Part shown: positions 44,322 through 52,891 of the stretch, piece after piece
Layout of the letters: each line of letters begins with the position of its first letter
Position numbering within the stretch: the first letter of the stretch is position 1
Assembly: GCA_036655355.1 (NCBI GenBank)
Contig: JAVVQG010000004.1
Coordinates: 215,694-279,693, forward strand
DNA from: JAUNSR01 sp036655355
GTDB lineage: Bacteria; Bacteroidota; Bacteroidia; Bacteroidales; JAUNSR01
Length of the DNA stretch: 64,000 bases
Direction: 5' to 3'
Position numbers and translations under genes: made by a program
Notes under the pieces: generated by a model
What the model saw: only the letters and a program-made list of their open reading frames with translations
What the model was told of the DNA's origin: nothing
The model's database searches: none

Positions 44322-45071
44322 TCAATAGAGCGTATTTGTGGTAAGATCTACCAGTAGCGCTGCGATTCGGTTCACCACCTCATGCACATAGCGTTCCCCT
44401 TTTTCGGCAGTAGCCAGCGCCGGATTACCGATACCCGTATCCGAAGTAGCTTTATTCCAGATGCGGGGAGTCCAACCGGTGCCGTCTGTGAGTCCTTTGA
44501 TTTTAAACGGACGTCCTTCTCCCGCTCCCGCTTTTGACAGATCGGTTATTTCGGGATAATAATACAACATCGCCGATGTTTCCAGTTCGCCTGCATGATC
44601 GTCTTTGTTTTCAAAATAATCTTTTTGGGGAACTACTGCGAACCAATCGACCAATACGATCAGAAAGTCGGGATAATCAACCGCCAGGTCGCGCACCATC
44701 GGTTTAAAGGAGTTTCCTCCGTGACCGTTCACTACGACCATCTTCCTCATCCCCTGATGATACAGCGAGGCTACGATATCGGTCAGAATCATTTTTTGTG
44801 TTTCATATCGGGCGTGGATGCAGAACGGCTCATCCCGTTGTCCCGGATTCTGTGCTCCTAGAGAAATAGGAGGCAACACCATGGCGTGCACACCTTGTTC
44901 GAAAGCAAGTTTTGCCGCATTTACGGCTACCGCCTGTGACAGGAGGCAATCCGTCGTATAACTCAGATGCAGGTTGTGGGGTTCGGTTGCGCCCCACGGT
45001 AGGATCGCCAGGTCATATTTCACCTTCCTGACATCGCCGTAATTTGAATGTGTTAAGTCAACAGGTATCAT
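44322..45071 (-). CDS. Creatininase-family amidohydrolase
   Basis: 249 aa. Family blocks are LAILPWGATEPHNLHLSYTT, VVVNGHGGNSFKP, and HAGELETSAMLYY, with the metal ligands Glu, His, Asp and His expected for creatininase. It has no signal peptide, so it is cytoplasmic. The family hydrolyses C-N bonds of cyclic amides or formamides; its presence inside a sialic-acid cluster suggests an amide group on the sugar, such as an unusual N-acyl, is its target. That is inference. Confidence 0.85.
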   Translation of the reverse strand: MIPVDLTHSNYGDVRKVKYDLAILPWGATEPHNLHLSYTTDCLLSQAVAVNAAKLAFEQGVHAMVLPPISLGAQNPGQRDEPFCIHARYETQKMILTDIVASLYHQGMRKMVVVNGHGGNSFKPMVRDLAVDYPDFLIVLVDWFAVVPQKDYFENKDDHAGELETSAMLYYYPEITDLSKAGAGEGRPFKIKGLTDGTGWTPRIWNKATSDTGIGNPALATAEKGERYVHEVVNRIAALLVDLTTNTLY

Positions 45072-45100
45072 CTTGATTTAATTATTTAGGTATCAGTGGT

Positions 45101-46273
45101 TCAAAAATCGAATCGGATTGCATTCACCTCATCCGTACGTACTCCGGGTTTTAGCTCGCCATCAACAACATAAAGGGTTTGTCCCTGCATCGCAGCCCCG
45201 GCTCCGGCACGAGCGGATTGTGGAAACGTTCCGGCATATTCCCATTCGTTCGATTTTAAATGCAAAATATAAATATCGGAATTAAATGCGTACCATTCAA
45301 CAGGATGCGTCAGATAACTTTTCTTGGCGGCGATCAGCGAGTCAACACGTATCGTTTCTCCCTTTTCACGAGCAAGAGAAATCTGTCTCTCCGCATCTAA
45401 CGCCTCGGTAAAAATCACTCGGTCCACACCCCCGCCGATCAAAAGAGTCGAATCGTTGATATTCACACCAAAGCCTCCCACCATGGCTAACGGTTCTCCG
45501 TTTACGGATGAGAGAGGCAGCGAGTTCTTTTCCGTCCAACTCACAGAAACGGGATCGTAGCAGTAAACCGTTGTCGGTAATACCGGTGCCTCCGTAACAC
45601 TTCCTCCTTGAAAACCGCCAAGCAACAACACCGTGCCATTCATTCCTCGTAAAAGTTGTGGTTGGATACGTGTCGCTCCCGGGAAATCAGCGATTCGCTC
45701 CCAACCGTCTTGCTTCTCCAGATCTAGCACATACACACTATTTCGTGCCATCCCGTCTGAATTACCTCCCGCCACATAGAGTTTTTTTCCACTCTCCACC
45801 GCGGCAAAATTATCCATTGCTGCCGGAAGGTCGGGCAACGAGGAGATATTACATTCGCCGTTATGCATCCGAATGACATATACAGAACCGAAAGAACCTT
45901 CATTGTTATTTCCACCCAAACAGATCCATTCGTCACCATACACGACCGAAGCTCCATAAGCCAACTCATTCGGAAGCGATCCGATTTGTCTCCACACATT
46001 CTCTTTCGGTGTGTACGCATAAATCTCTTTATAGTACTGCTTCTTGCCACCCTGTGAGGGGGGCAGTCCTGGGAAATTACAACCGCCGGCTACCAAAAGC
46101 TGATCATTCATATACGCCGTAAAAGGGGCTGAAACTCCTTTCACCGAGTCGTTATTCCCAATCGGCGATGCGGCCAGGGGAAGAACCTGCGACTCTCTGA
46201 TTTCATTTTTCTTCATATCATTACATCCTAAGATCGTGAAAGCAATGGTACACACTGCTACTAGTTTTTTCAT
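45101..46273 (-). CDS. nanM: N-acetylneuraminate mutarotase NanM (Kelch)
   Basis: 390 aa from the ATG at 46273, giving a lipobox (VCTIAFTILGC); a start three codons upstream is possible. Kelch repeats are visible as LLVAGGCNFPG, EWICLGGNNNEG, KLYVAGGNSDG, TVLLLGGFQGG and TLLIGGGVDR, with a circularly permuted propeller as in YjhT-type NanM. It speeds anomer exchange of released sialic acid. It is anchored in the envelope as a lipoprotein, unlike E. coli periplasmic NanM. Followed by the creatininase gene. Confidence 0.88.
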   Translation of the reverse strand: MKKLVAVCTIAFTILGCNDMKKNEIRESQVLPLAASPIGNNDSVKGVSAPFTAYMNDQLLVAGGCNFPGLPPSQGGKKQYYKEIYAYTPKENVWRQIGSLPNELAYGASVVYGDEWICLGGNNNEGSFGSVYVIRMHNGECNISSLPDLPAAMDNFAAVESGKKLYVAGGNSDGMARNSVYVLDLEKQDGWERIADFPGATRIQPQLLRGMNGTVLLLGGFQGGSVTEAPVLPTTVYCYDPVSVSWTEKNSLPLSSVNGEPLAMVGGFGVNINDSTLLIGGGVDRVIFTEALDAERQISLAREKGETIRVDSLIAAKKSYLTHPVEWYAFNSDIYILHLKSNEWEYAGTFPQSARAGAGAAMQGQTLYVVDGELKPGVRTDEVNAIRFDF

Positions 46274-46283
46274 GTATCGCAAA

Positions 46284-48353
46284 TCAGTTCGTTAACAAGG
46301 GAGAGGTTCGGAAAGTGGAAGCGGGATAACCCGATTCATTCACAAGATTCGCTCTTGTAAAAGGTTGCCATCCATAACGCACATATTTAGGCTGCTTCAC
46401 TTTCTCACTCCAGACTTTTACTTGATTATTTTTAATCGATGCCTGCGCCGGATGATATACACCCGATTCGTCTGCGATTTCAAAACAAACGGGAGCTTTA
46501 CCGTCTGAAGTGGCTAGTCCCTCCGCATGATCGAATGCGATCCATGCATATCCTTTTTTAAATTCCGCAGTTCGGAACAACGGTCCGCAGGGAGTGACAG
46601 GCAGTCCGTAGGTATCCGCCAATGCAAGTGCCGCCAGACGGTAGCCGATCTCCATCTTACGGGTAGGATGTACATCGAGCGAATCGCCTCGGTCTGAAGA
46701 TACGGCCATTCCAAGTTTCGGGCGACTCGCCAGCAAACGACGCTGACTGTCTCTGAACAACGGCCAACTCGGACGATTTAGGCTTGAGAGCTGCACGTAA
46801 TAAAACGGCAGTTCTTTCCTCCAACCCTTTCGCCAACTATCCACCAAGAGAGGAAAAAGCTGTTCATGAAACTCGGTATTGTGAGCATTCGATTCTCCTT
46901 GATACCAGATTACCCCCTGCACCGGAAAGGTTGTCAGCGGCTTAACCGCGGATTCATAAAGGTATGCCGGCTCATACGGGTGACGCTGCAACGGGTTCTT
47001 CGCTTTTTTAATATTTAGGGCAGATCGCTCGCGAACCCACTGCTGAATGTGATCGTTCTGTTTCCAGTTATTCAATACCCTTGGCATCTCAAACTCCAGG
47101 GTATTGCGGTCGATCCACGACTCTGCGGGTGAACCTCCTACGGAATTGTGAATGATTCCGATCGGTATCTGCAACGAATCGCTTAAAACGCGTGCAAAAG
47201 CGTATGCGATTGCAGATGTCTTTTGAATGGATTCCGAGTTGGCTGTACTCCATCCCGGAGAGTGAAAATATTTCAAATCATTCAGATCCTTTAAAACCGT
47301 AGAATCCCACTCTACCGAGTAGGTCTCCCATCGGGGTTTCATATCGTAAATGCGAATATTCGGATTGGAAGCGGCATGCTTCAGCAACGCATCTTTTTCA
47401 TCGCACTGATTTACACGGAAGTACATATTGGATTGACCGGAGCACACCCATACTTCACCCACCTGCACATCTTTATAAACAAGGTTGCCGGAAGGAGCCG
47501 AAACGGATAGGGTATACGGTCCGCCCGCTTCCATCGGATGAAGCGACACTTCCCAAGTGCCATCCGGTGCGGTAAGGGCGGAACGGGACTGTCCGGCGAT
47601 CCGCACGTTCACTTTTTCACCAGCGTTGGCACGTCCTCGAATCCGCAGATTCTCTCTACGTTGTAGAATCATGTGATCTCCGTAAACGGCAGGCAATTGC
47701 AAACCACCGTAATTTCCGGTAAGGGCGCCATAAACACGCTGAGCCAACAAAGCGGCACCCTCCTCATCGGGATGTAACGCATCCGGCATCAGGTGAGGCT
47801 TGTCATAAAGCACCTCCTGCAAATCAATCAACTGCGCGCCGTTGTTCTTAGCAACCTGAGCGATAGCGATTTGGATCTGTGCATACCAGTCTCTGGTTCC
47901 GGACTGAAACCGAGGATGCCAGTGAAAGATCGGCGACATACGGCAAACAAAGAATTCCGCTTTCGGATTGACCAGGCGGAAAGAGTCGATCAGCGCGGTA
48001 TAATCAGCAATAAATTCATCCTGATAGTTTGGCCAGTTGCGGGGATCCGTATCGTTAAGTCCGAGGTGAATCACAACCTTATCCGGTTTGAAATCCAACG
48101 CTTTTTTAAATTCAGGCAGCGTCATATAGGGGCGGTGTCCCTTATTTAAAAGGGTAGCGCCGCTATGGCCGAAATTACCAACGGTATACGATTCGCCCAA
48201 CAGCAGTTGCAGTTTCGCAGGATAAGCGTTCTTCTCCCGCTCCTTCAACAAGTAGCCGTAGGTCACGCTATTCCCAACGCAGGCTACTTTGGTTTGCGCT
48301 CGCAACGTAAAGACAGAAAGAATCAGGGTGATTAATAAAAGTTGTTTTCTCAT
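46284..48353 (-). CDS. nanS: Sialate O-acetylesterase NanS, SGNH-SASA fusion
   Basis: 689 aa with a signal peptide (MRKQLLLITLILSVFTLRAQ). Residues ~20-210 are an SGNH domain (VACVGNSVTYGYLL, HLGLNDTD, DALHPDEEGA). Residues ~215-680 are a sialate O-acetylesterase (SASA/DUF303) domain with GEVWVCSGQSNMYF, the IGIIHNSVGGSPAESW block and the VIWYQGESNAHN motif. Both catalytic Ser seem intact. The two-domain length agrees with the ~690-residue NanS described in T. forsythia. It removes O-acetyl groups so NanH can act. Start overlaps the SGNH stop by 4 bases. Confidence 0.92.
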   Translation of the reverse strand: MRKQLLLITLILSVFTLRAQTKVACVGNSVTYGYLLKEREKNAYPAKLQLLLGESYTVGNFGHSGATLLNKGHRPYMTLPEFKKALDFKPDKVVIHLGLNDTDPRNWPNYQDEFIADYTALIDSFRLVNPKAEFFVCRMSPIFHWHPRFQSGTRDWYAQIQIAIAQVAKNNGAQLIDLQEVLYDKPHLMPDALHPDEEGAALLAQRVYGALTGNYGGLQLPAVYGDHMILQRRENLRIRGRANAGEKVNVRIAGQSRSALTAPDGTWEVSLHPMEAGGPYTLSVSAPSGNLVYKDVQVGEVWVCSGQSNMYFRVNQCDEKDALLKHAASNPNIRIYDMKPRWETYSVEWDSTVLKDLNDLKYFHSPGWSTANSESIQKTSAIAYAFARVLSDSLQIPIGIIHNSVGGSPAESWIDRNTLEFEMPRVLNNWKQNDHIQQWVRERSALNIKKAKNPLQRHPYEPAYLYESAVKPLTTFPVQGVIWYQGESNAHNTEFHEQLFPLLVDSWRKGWRKELPFYYVQLSSLNRPSWPLFRDSQRRLLASRPKLGMAVSSDRGDSLDVHPTRKMEIGYRLAALALADTYGLPVTPCGPLFRTAEFKKGYAWIAFDHAEGLATSDGKAPVCFEIADESGVYHPAQASIKNNQVKVWSEKVKQPKYVRYGWQPFTRANLVNESGYPASTFRTSPLLTN

Positions 48354-49012
48354 CGTTCGTTGACATAAGGTTTTACAATCTCGGACCAGCGTTGATAGCC
48401 CGCTCCCAGAAGGTGAAGGCCGTCATTTGTATAGCGAAGGTCCATCTTTCCTGTAGCCGGATTGATAAAGTGTGAATACAAGTCGATATAGGTTATCGAT
48501 TTATCAGAGGCTAGTTGCTCAAGAAGCAGGTTCAAAGGAGCGATATCCTTTCCACGGGCAGTGTGGCCCGAAAACATTTTCTTCTCATCCGAAACCGGCA
48601 GCACGCTCTGCAGGTAAATTCGGGTTTTAGGAGACTGCTTTTTAATCTCATCGATCACCCGTGCGATATTCCCTGCGATCGTATCGATGGAGGTTCCCCT
48701 TGACAAGTCATTTACACCGATCAGCAAGAAGATCTTCTTCGGCTGCCCTTTCACGATGGGTGCCAACCGATCGTAAACGCCCATCGACACATCGCCGCTG
48801 ATACCGCGATTCTTCACATTCGGGTTATTAAACAGTTCAAACCATTCGCCGCCGTCAGTTATGCTGTTCCCCACGAATACGATATCCTTCTTTCCAGTGG
48901 GAAGGGTTTCAAAGAGTGTGGCGCGTTGGTGCCAGTAGGTTGAATAGGTTCTCTGTTGTGCAAAAGAAGAGAGTGTCAACGACAGGAGTAAGATTGTAAG
49001 TAATTTTCTCAT
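48350..49012 (-). CDS. Exported GDSL/SGNH esterase
   Basis: 220 aa with a signal peptide (RKLLTILLLSLTLSSFAQQ). Block I is DIVFVGNSITDG, block III is FLLIGVNDLSRG, and the C-terminal catalytic segment is DGLHLLGAGY. It is similar along its whole length to the 222-aa enzyme at 41913-42581, so the two are likely duplicates. Coupled to nanS by an ATGA overlap. Confidence 0.85.
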   Translation of the reverse strand: MRKLLTILLLSLTLSSFAQQRTYSTYWHQRATLFETLPTGKKDIVFVGNSITDGGEWFELFNNPNVKNRGISGDVSMGVYDRLAPIVKGQPKKIFLLIGVNDLSRGTSIDTIAGNIARVIDEIKKQSPKTRIYLQSVLPVSDEKKMFSGHTARGKDIAPLNLLLEQLASDKSITYIDLYSHFINPATGKMDLRYTNDGLHLLGAGYQRWSEIVKPYVNER

Positions 49013-49051
49013 TATAGTCAGATTGTAATTAATGCTTGTAATTAAATTGAA

Positions 49052-51064
49052 CTATTTTTTCTTTTCGGGAGAATAGATCAGATTATCGATGCGCTCCTTG
49101 CCGTCCGGTGTAACGAATACCGCTGAGAACATCCATTTGGTAAGACGCACTTCAGGAATGGAGAACTTACCGATAGGCAGTTTCACCAATACCAGATTCC
49201 ACCCTTTGTTAAGTGAAACGGCAATGGGATCACGTGCCACCATATTCTCATTTCCTAATGTGATTTCATTCGATTTGACCGTGTGTACGGAACTCCATAG
49301 CGGTGGCTGAACTTCTTCGTTATTGATCCAGATTTTACTTGACTTATAGTCCCACGTCCCCTGTTCCGGAGCCAGATCCATTTCAGAGCGACTGTAATTC
49401 TGTGTCTCGAACCACAATCCTACGGTCTGTTGTTTCGGAGAGTGCACATAGGTCCACGCATATGCGGTATGGTTCTCTTTGGGCTCTTTGTAAAAGCCCG
49501 GTATCAGGGTACCCCACACATGACGCAGATAAATCCCCGCTCCGGTAGCGGAATTGACATTCAGGGTTTGATTCTCGTGGATGTAAGTCTCTTTTAGGTT
49601 TCTTTCCGGTTCAAACGAACGTGTGAGATCGCCCCCGTTCGGGAAAGGATCGGTGATGTTCCATCTGATATCCGTTTGTTTGACATAGGCGAAAGGTGCA
49701 TCTTTGAAGTTTCTGCTCTTATGCCATAACATACGGGATTCGAAATTCCGGAAAGCCTCAAACGGTTCTGTATTCTCAACCAGATTCGTTCCGAAGTCAT
49801 CATAGTATTGCCACCCGCCACCAATCCAGCCTCTTTCTGCAATGGCAAGCATGTTGGGATAGAGGTGATTTTCAAGGATCATATTCGATTCATTGGCTAT
49901 GTATCGGTCATGCCACAACGCAAGAATGGTTCCTGCGATCTGATCCGATCCTTCGGCTACATTACCGATGCGGCTGGTATAAAGAGCAAATAGATCCGCA
50001 AATGTATCAAAATGATTTAAATAATGAAATTTACTGTCTATCGCCGGAACTCCTTTCGTTGGTTTCCCCCGATAACTCCACATCTGCGTCATATCCACCT
50101 CACCGGCTTTGTACTGCCATCCCGGATTCCATGAGATCACTTTTTTTCCTTTTCCACGAATAAACGCCACCATATCATCGCAAAACTGCGGATTGGTAAA
50201 CTTCACCTCATCGGTTCCGATATGCAGATAGGGTACTTGATCAAAGACATCGCACACCTCGGCAATCAGTTCTTTCAGAATGAAGGTTCCTTTCTCCGAC
50301 TGCATATCCACACCGAAAGCGCGTTCAAATGCAGCACTATGTCCCGGCATATCAAACTCGGGAATCAGAAGCACCTGACGCGCTTTACAGTATTCCTGCA
50401 ACTCACGCGCCTCCTGATGGGTGTAATATTTTCCGGCCATGCGGGTCATATTCTTATCGGCCACCAGTTCCGGATGCACTTTACTCTCCATTCGCCACGC
50501 TTGATTCTCTGTCAGATGCCAATGGAAAACGTTGATCTTGTATTTAGACAAGAGGTCTATTTCCCTTTTCAGCTCCTCCATCGAGACGTAGCTGCGACCC
50601 ACATCCTGCATGAATCCCCTAATTCTGAAGGCCGGATAATCGGTTATTTCAAGACAAGGCAGTTTACCGGAAGGATATTCCTGCAAGAGTTGAGCCAGTG
50701 TCTGGGCAGCGCGATACACCCCCAGTTCGGTAAGAGCCTTCACTTCAATCCCGTCTGAGGAGATACGGAGTTGATATGCTTCTTCGGAGTCGCCAGTCAC
50801 ACCTGGTAACGATTTGACGATGCGGGGAGAGAAGGGAGTTCCCGATGCTGACCATTTCAGTCCCGTCGTTTCGAGAATCCGGGCCATCTCGTCCGCCTTC
50901 TCACTCTTCAGTTTCAGTGAACGGGCATTCACCGATCCTTTCTGCTGTACGATCTGGCGCGGCTGAGGTAAGAGTTGCTTTTGCGCTTCGGCAGTCAGGG
51001 TAAAGAAGACGCTCAGTGCGCCCAACGTCCAATATTTACACTTTGATTGAATTACATCCTTCAT
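49052..51064 (-). CDS. hexA: GH20 beta-N-acetylhexosaminidase
   Basis: 670 aa with a signal peptide ending at ...TLTAEAQ. GH20b N-terminal domain (~30-140), then the GH20 barrel with catalytic Asp285-Glu286 in HIGTDEVKF, the HWHLTENQAW and PEFDMPGHSAA motifs. It removes terminal GlcNAc/GalNAc after sialic-acid release. A hairpin in the gap to nanH suggests partly independent expression. The C-terminal ~180 residues form a carbohydrate-binding-like beta domain. Confidence 0.93.
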   Translation of the reverse strand: MKDVIQSKCKYWTLGALSVFFTLTAEAQKQLLPQPRQIVQQKGSVNARSLKLKSEKADEMARILETTGLKWSASGTPFSPRIVKSLPGVTGDSEEAYQLRISSDGIEVKALTELGVYRAAQTLAQLLQEYPSGKLPCLEITDYPAFRIRGFMQDVGRSYVSMEELKREIDLLSKYKINVFHWHLTENQAWRMESKVHPELVADKNMTRMAGKYYTHQEARELQEYCKARQVLLIPEFDMPGHSAAFERAFGVDMQSEKGTFILKELIAEVCDVFDQVPYLHIGTDEVKFTNPQFCDDMVAFIRGKGKKVISWNPGWQYKAGEVDMTQMWSYRGKPTKGVPAIDSKFHYLNHFDTFADLFALYTSRIGNVAEGSDQIAGTILALWHDRYIANESNMILENHLYPNMLAIAERGWIGGGWQYYDDFGTNLVENTEPFEAFRNFESRMLWHKSRNFKDAPFAYVKQTDIRWNITDPFPNGGDLTRSFEPERNLKETYIHENQTLNVNSATGAGIYLRHVWGTLIPGFYKEPKENHTAYAWTYVHSPKQQTVGLWFETQNYSRSEMDLAPEQGTWDYKSSKIWINNEEVQPPLWSSVHTVKSNEITLGNENMVARDPIAVSLNKGWNLVLVKLPIGKFSIPEVRLTKWMFSAVFVTPDGKERIDNLIYSPEKKK

Positions 51065-51100
51065 ATTTATGGGGGTTGATTATAGTAATTTATGAGTTGA

Positions 51101-51135
51101 ATAAAGCCGGCCGTATGCTATACGTCCGGCTTTAT
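51101..51135 (-). terminator. Hairpin between nanH and hexA
   Basis: 10-bp stem ATAAAGCCGG / CCGGCTTTAT with inner pairs; the minus-strand T-run is weak (TTTATT), so it is probably a partial terminator or mRNA end. Confidence 0.7.
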
Positions 51136-51147
51136 CGGGAAAGCTAT

Positions 51148-52785
51148 TTATTTAATGATGTCTTCAATTTTCACATTTTGGTACAGCATGTGTGCCTGAC
51201 TACCTTCATAGATGATGCCGACTGTATTTTTATCGACCATCGTCAAGCAGGAATAGCCCCATCCGTGACCTTCGTCCAGTAACACTTCATGCTCTTTTTT
51301 CCATGTTTTACCACCGTCAAGACTCGCCTTAATAGTGATGCTGTGACGTCCTTTCGTCGTATTGGGATTCGAGAAGAAAAGAATATCCTGATTCAGTGCA
51401 TTATCTGCGGCAGCTACCTTTATGAGACTTGCCATGCAAACAGATTCCTGAAGGGCCGATCGGCTTGAGCTGTGCTCCTCCCAGGTCTTACCCAAATCTT
51501 TTGTTGTATAAACGGCACGGCTGCCACCTCGATTATCACGCATATTCAGCATCAACACACCCGGCGCCACTTCTGCCACCTGAGCTTCGGTAGTATTGGT
51601 ACGGGCATGATTGTGTATGTGCCACGTCTCACCGCGATCTTTCGAATACATAATTCCGGCATTCGGCACTTTGGTTGAATCAATATATTGGATCGGGAAC
51701 ACCAGCGTACCGTCTTCCATGGTGATTCCCATACCCGGACCCTGTAACAAGAAATACCAAGAGGGATCTTTCACCTGCTCCGTAATATTGATCGGAGCAC
51801 TCCATGTTTTACCATCGTCCGTACTCTTGGTCAACACCAACTGAGCGGTATGTGTTTTCTCCATTCCTTGCTGGGAATTGAACCAGGCGCGATAATTACC
51901 CATTCCGTGAGTCCAAGCGGCTATCGTCCAAATCGTACCGGTCTTCTTATCCACCAGAATCGCCGGATCGCCCACTCCGTTCTGACCGCTCGGCATGCCT
52001 CCGTTCTCTCCGAAAGTCATAATCGTACGCATCGGCTCCCAGGTTTGCCCTTTATCGGTACTACGGCTCAAACCGATATCCACTCGCTCCTGTAGGTCTA
52101 CACTGCTGTTATATCGGATATCATATACAGCCAGTAGGGAGCCTTTGTTACTGGTTACAAGTCCCGGAATACGATAGGCCATCACATCGTCGTCTCCTGC
52201 ATGACGCACTCCCGTACCCATTCTGTGCACATCGGTCACCAAAGGAGTTTCCGCAACGGGAGCAGGTTTATTATTCAGTTCGGCTCCGGTAAAATCCACT
52301 GTCAAAGTAGACAACAGAGAAGTTTTATGCTTCATCTCGATACTCACCCAGAAATAGTTGATACCCGGGAAGAGACGTTGATCGCAATTAAAAACAACCG
52401 CATTCGATTTCGGTTTTTTCACCTGTGCCAGCTGAATGCTGTAAGAGGGATCCGCTTTATGGGTTTTACCGGGTACATCTCTTTTTATATAGCTGACCGG
52501 ATAGAAATAGGTATTGCCGGCACGTTGCACCGCTTCGGTACCGGAATAATATAATTTGATCGATTTAATATCAGAAAGCTGCGTATTGTCACCCAATCGC
52601 AACGTCACTTTATTCAGCACATCATTATTCTTCGCATCGATACGCATGAAAAAGAGCGGATTATCACTTCTTTCTATCAAAATAGGCAACTGTGTTTCTT
52701 TCACGTGCACGGTATCCTGACTAGTTGCAGCCAGTCCTACCGAAGTCATGGTTCCCAATAAAAGCAAGAAAAGGTTCTTAATCAT
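51148..52785 (-). CDS. nanH: Sialidase NanH (GH33)
   Basis: 545 aa from the ATG at 52785, which gives a signal peptide (MIKNLFLLLLGTMTSVGLAA). An N-terminal ~175-residue beta domain precedes the six-bladed propeller. The FRIP motif reads YRIP (204-207), as in T. forsythia NanH; Asp boxes are SRSTDKGQTW, TKSTDDGKTW, SKDRGETW, TTKDLGKTW and SLDGGKTW. It cleaves terminal sialic acid. A terminator-like hairpin precedes it. Confidence 0.95.
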   Translation of the reverse strand: MIKNLFLLLLGTMTSVGLAATSQDTVHVKETQLPILIERSDNPLFFMRIDAKNNDVLNKVTLRLGDNTQLSDIKSIKLYYSGTEAVQRAGNTYFYPVSYIKRDVPGKTHKADPSYSIQLAQVKKPKSNAVVFNCDQRLFPGINYFWVSIEMKHKTSLLSTLTVDFTGAELNNKPAPVAETPLVTDVHRMGTGVRHAGDDDVMAYRIPGLVTSNKGSLLAVYDIRYNSSVDLQERVDIGLSRSTDKGQTWEPMRTIMTFGENGGMPSGQNGVGDPAILVDKKTGTIWTIAAWTHGMGNYRAWFNSQQGMEKTHTAQLVLTKSTDDGKTWSAPINITEQVKDPSWYFLLQGPGMGITMEDGTLVFPIQYIDSTKVPNAGIMYSKDRGETWHIHNHARTNTTEAQVAEVAPGVLMLNMRDNRGGSRAVYTTKDLGKTWEEHSSSRSALQESVCMASLIKVAAADNALNQDILFFSNPNTTKGRHSITIKASLDGGKTWKKEHEVLLDEGHGWGYSCLTMVDKNTVGIIYEGSQAHMLYQNVKIEDIIK

Positions 52786-52808
52786 TTGAATAGTTATTAT
52801 GTTTTCAG

Positions 52809-52863
52809 AAAAAAAGAAATCCAAACGAGGAGCAGTTTATGCCACTCCCCTTCTGGATTTTTT
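52809..52863 (-). terminator. Terminator between nanU and nanH
   Basis: Imperfect 16-bp stem AAATCCAAACGAGGAG / CTCCCCTTCTGGATTT with T-runs on both strands. The minus-strand run (52815-52809) should stop most nanOU transcripts before nanH. Confidence 0.75.
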
Positions 52864-52891
52864 ATAATACAATCGTAAATTAATTGCTTAA

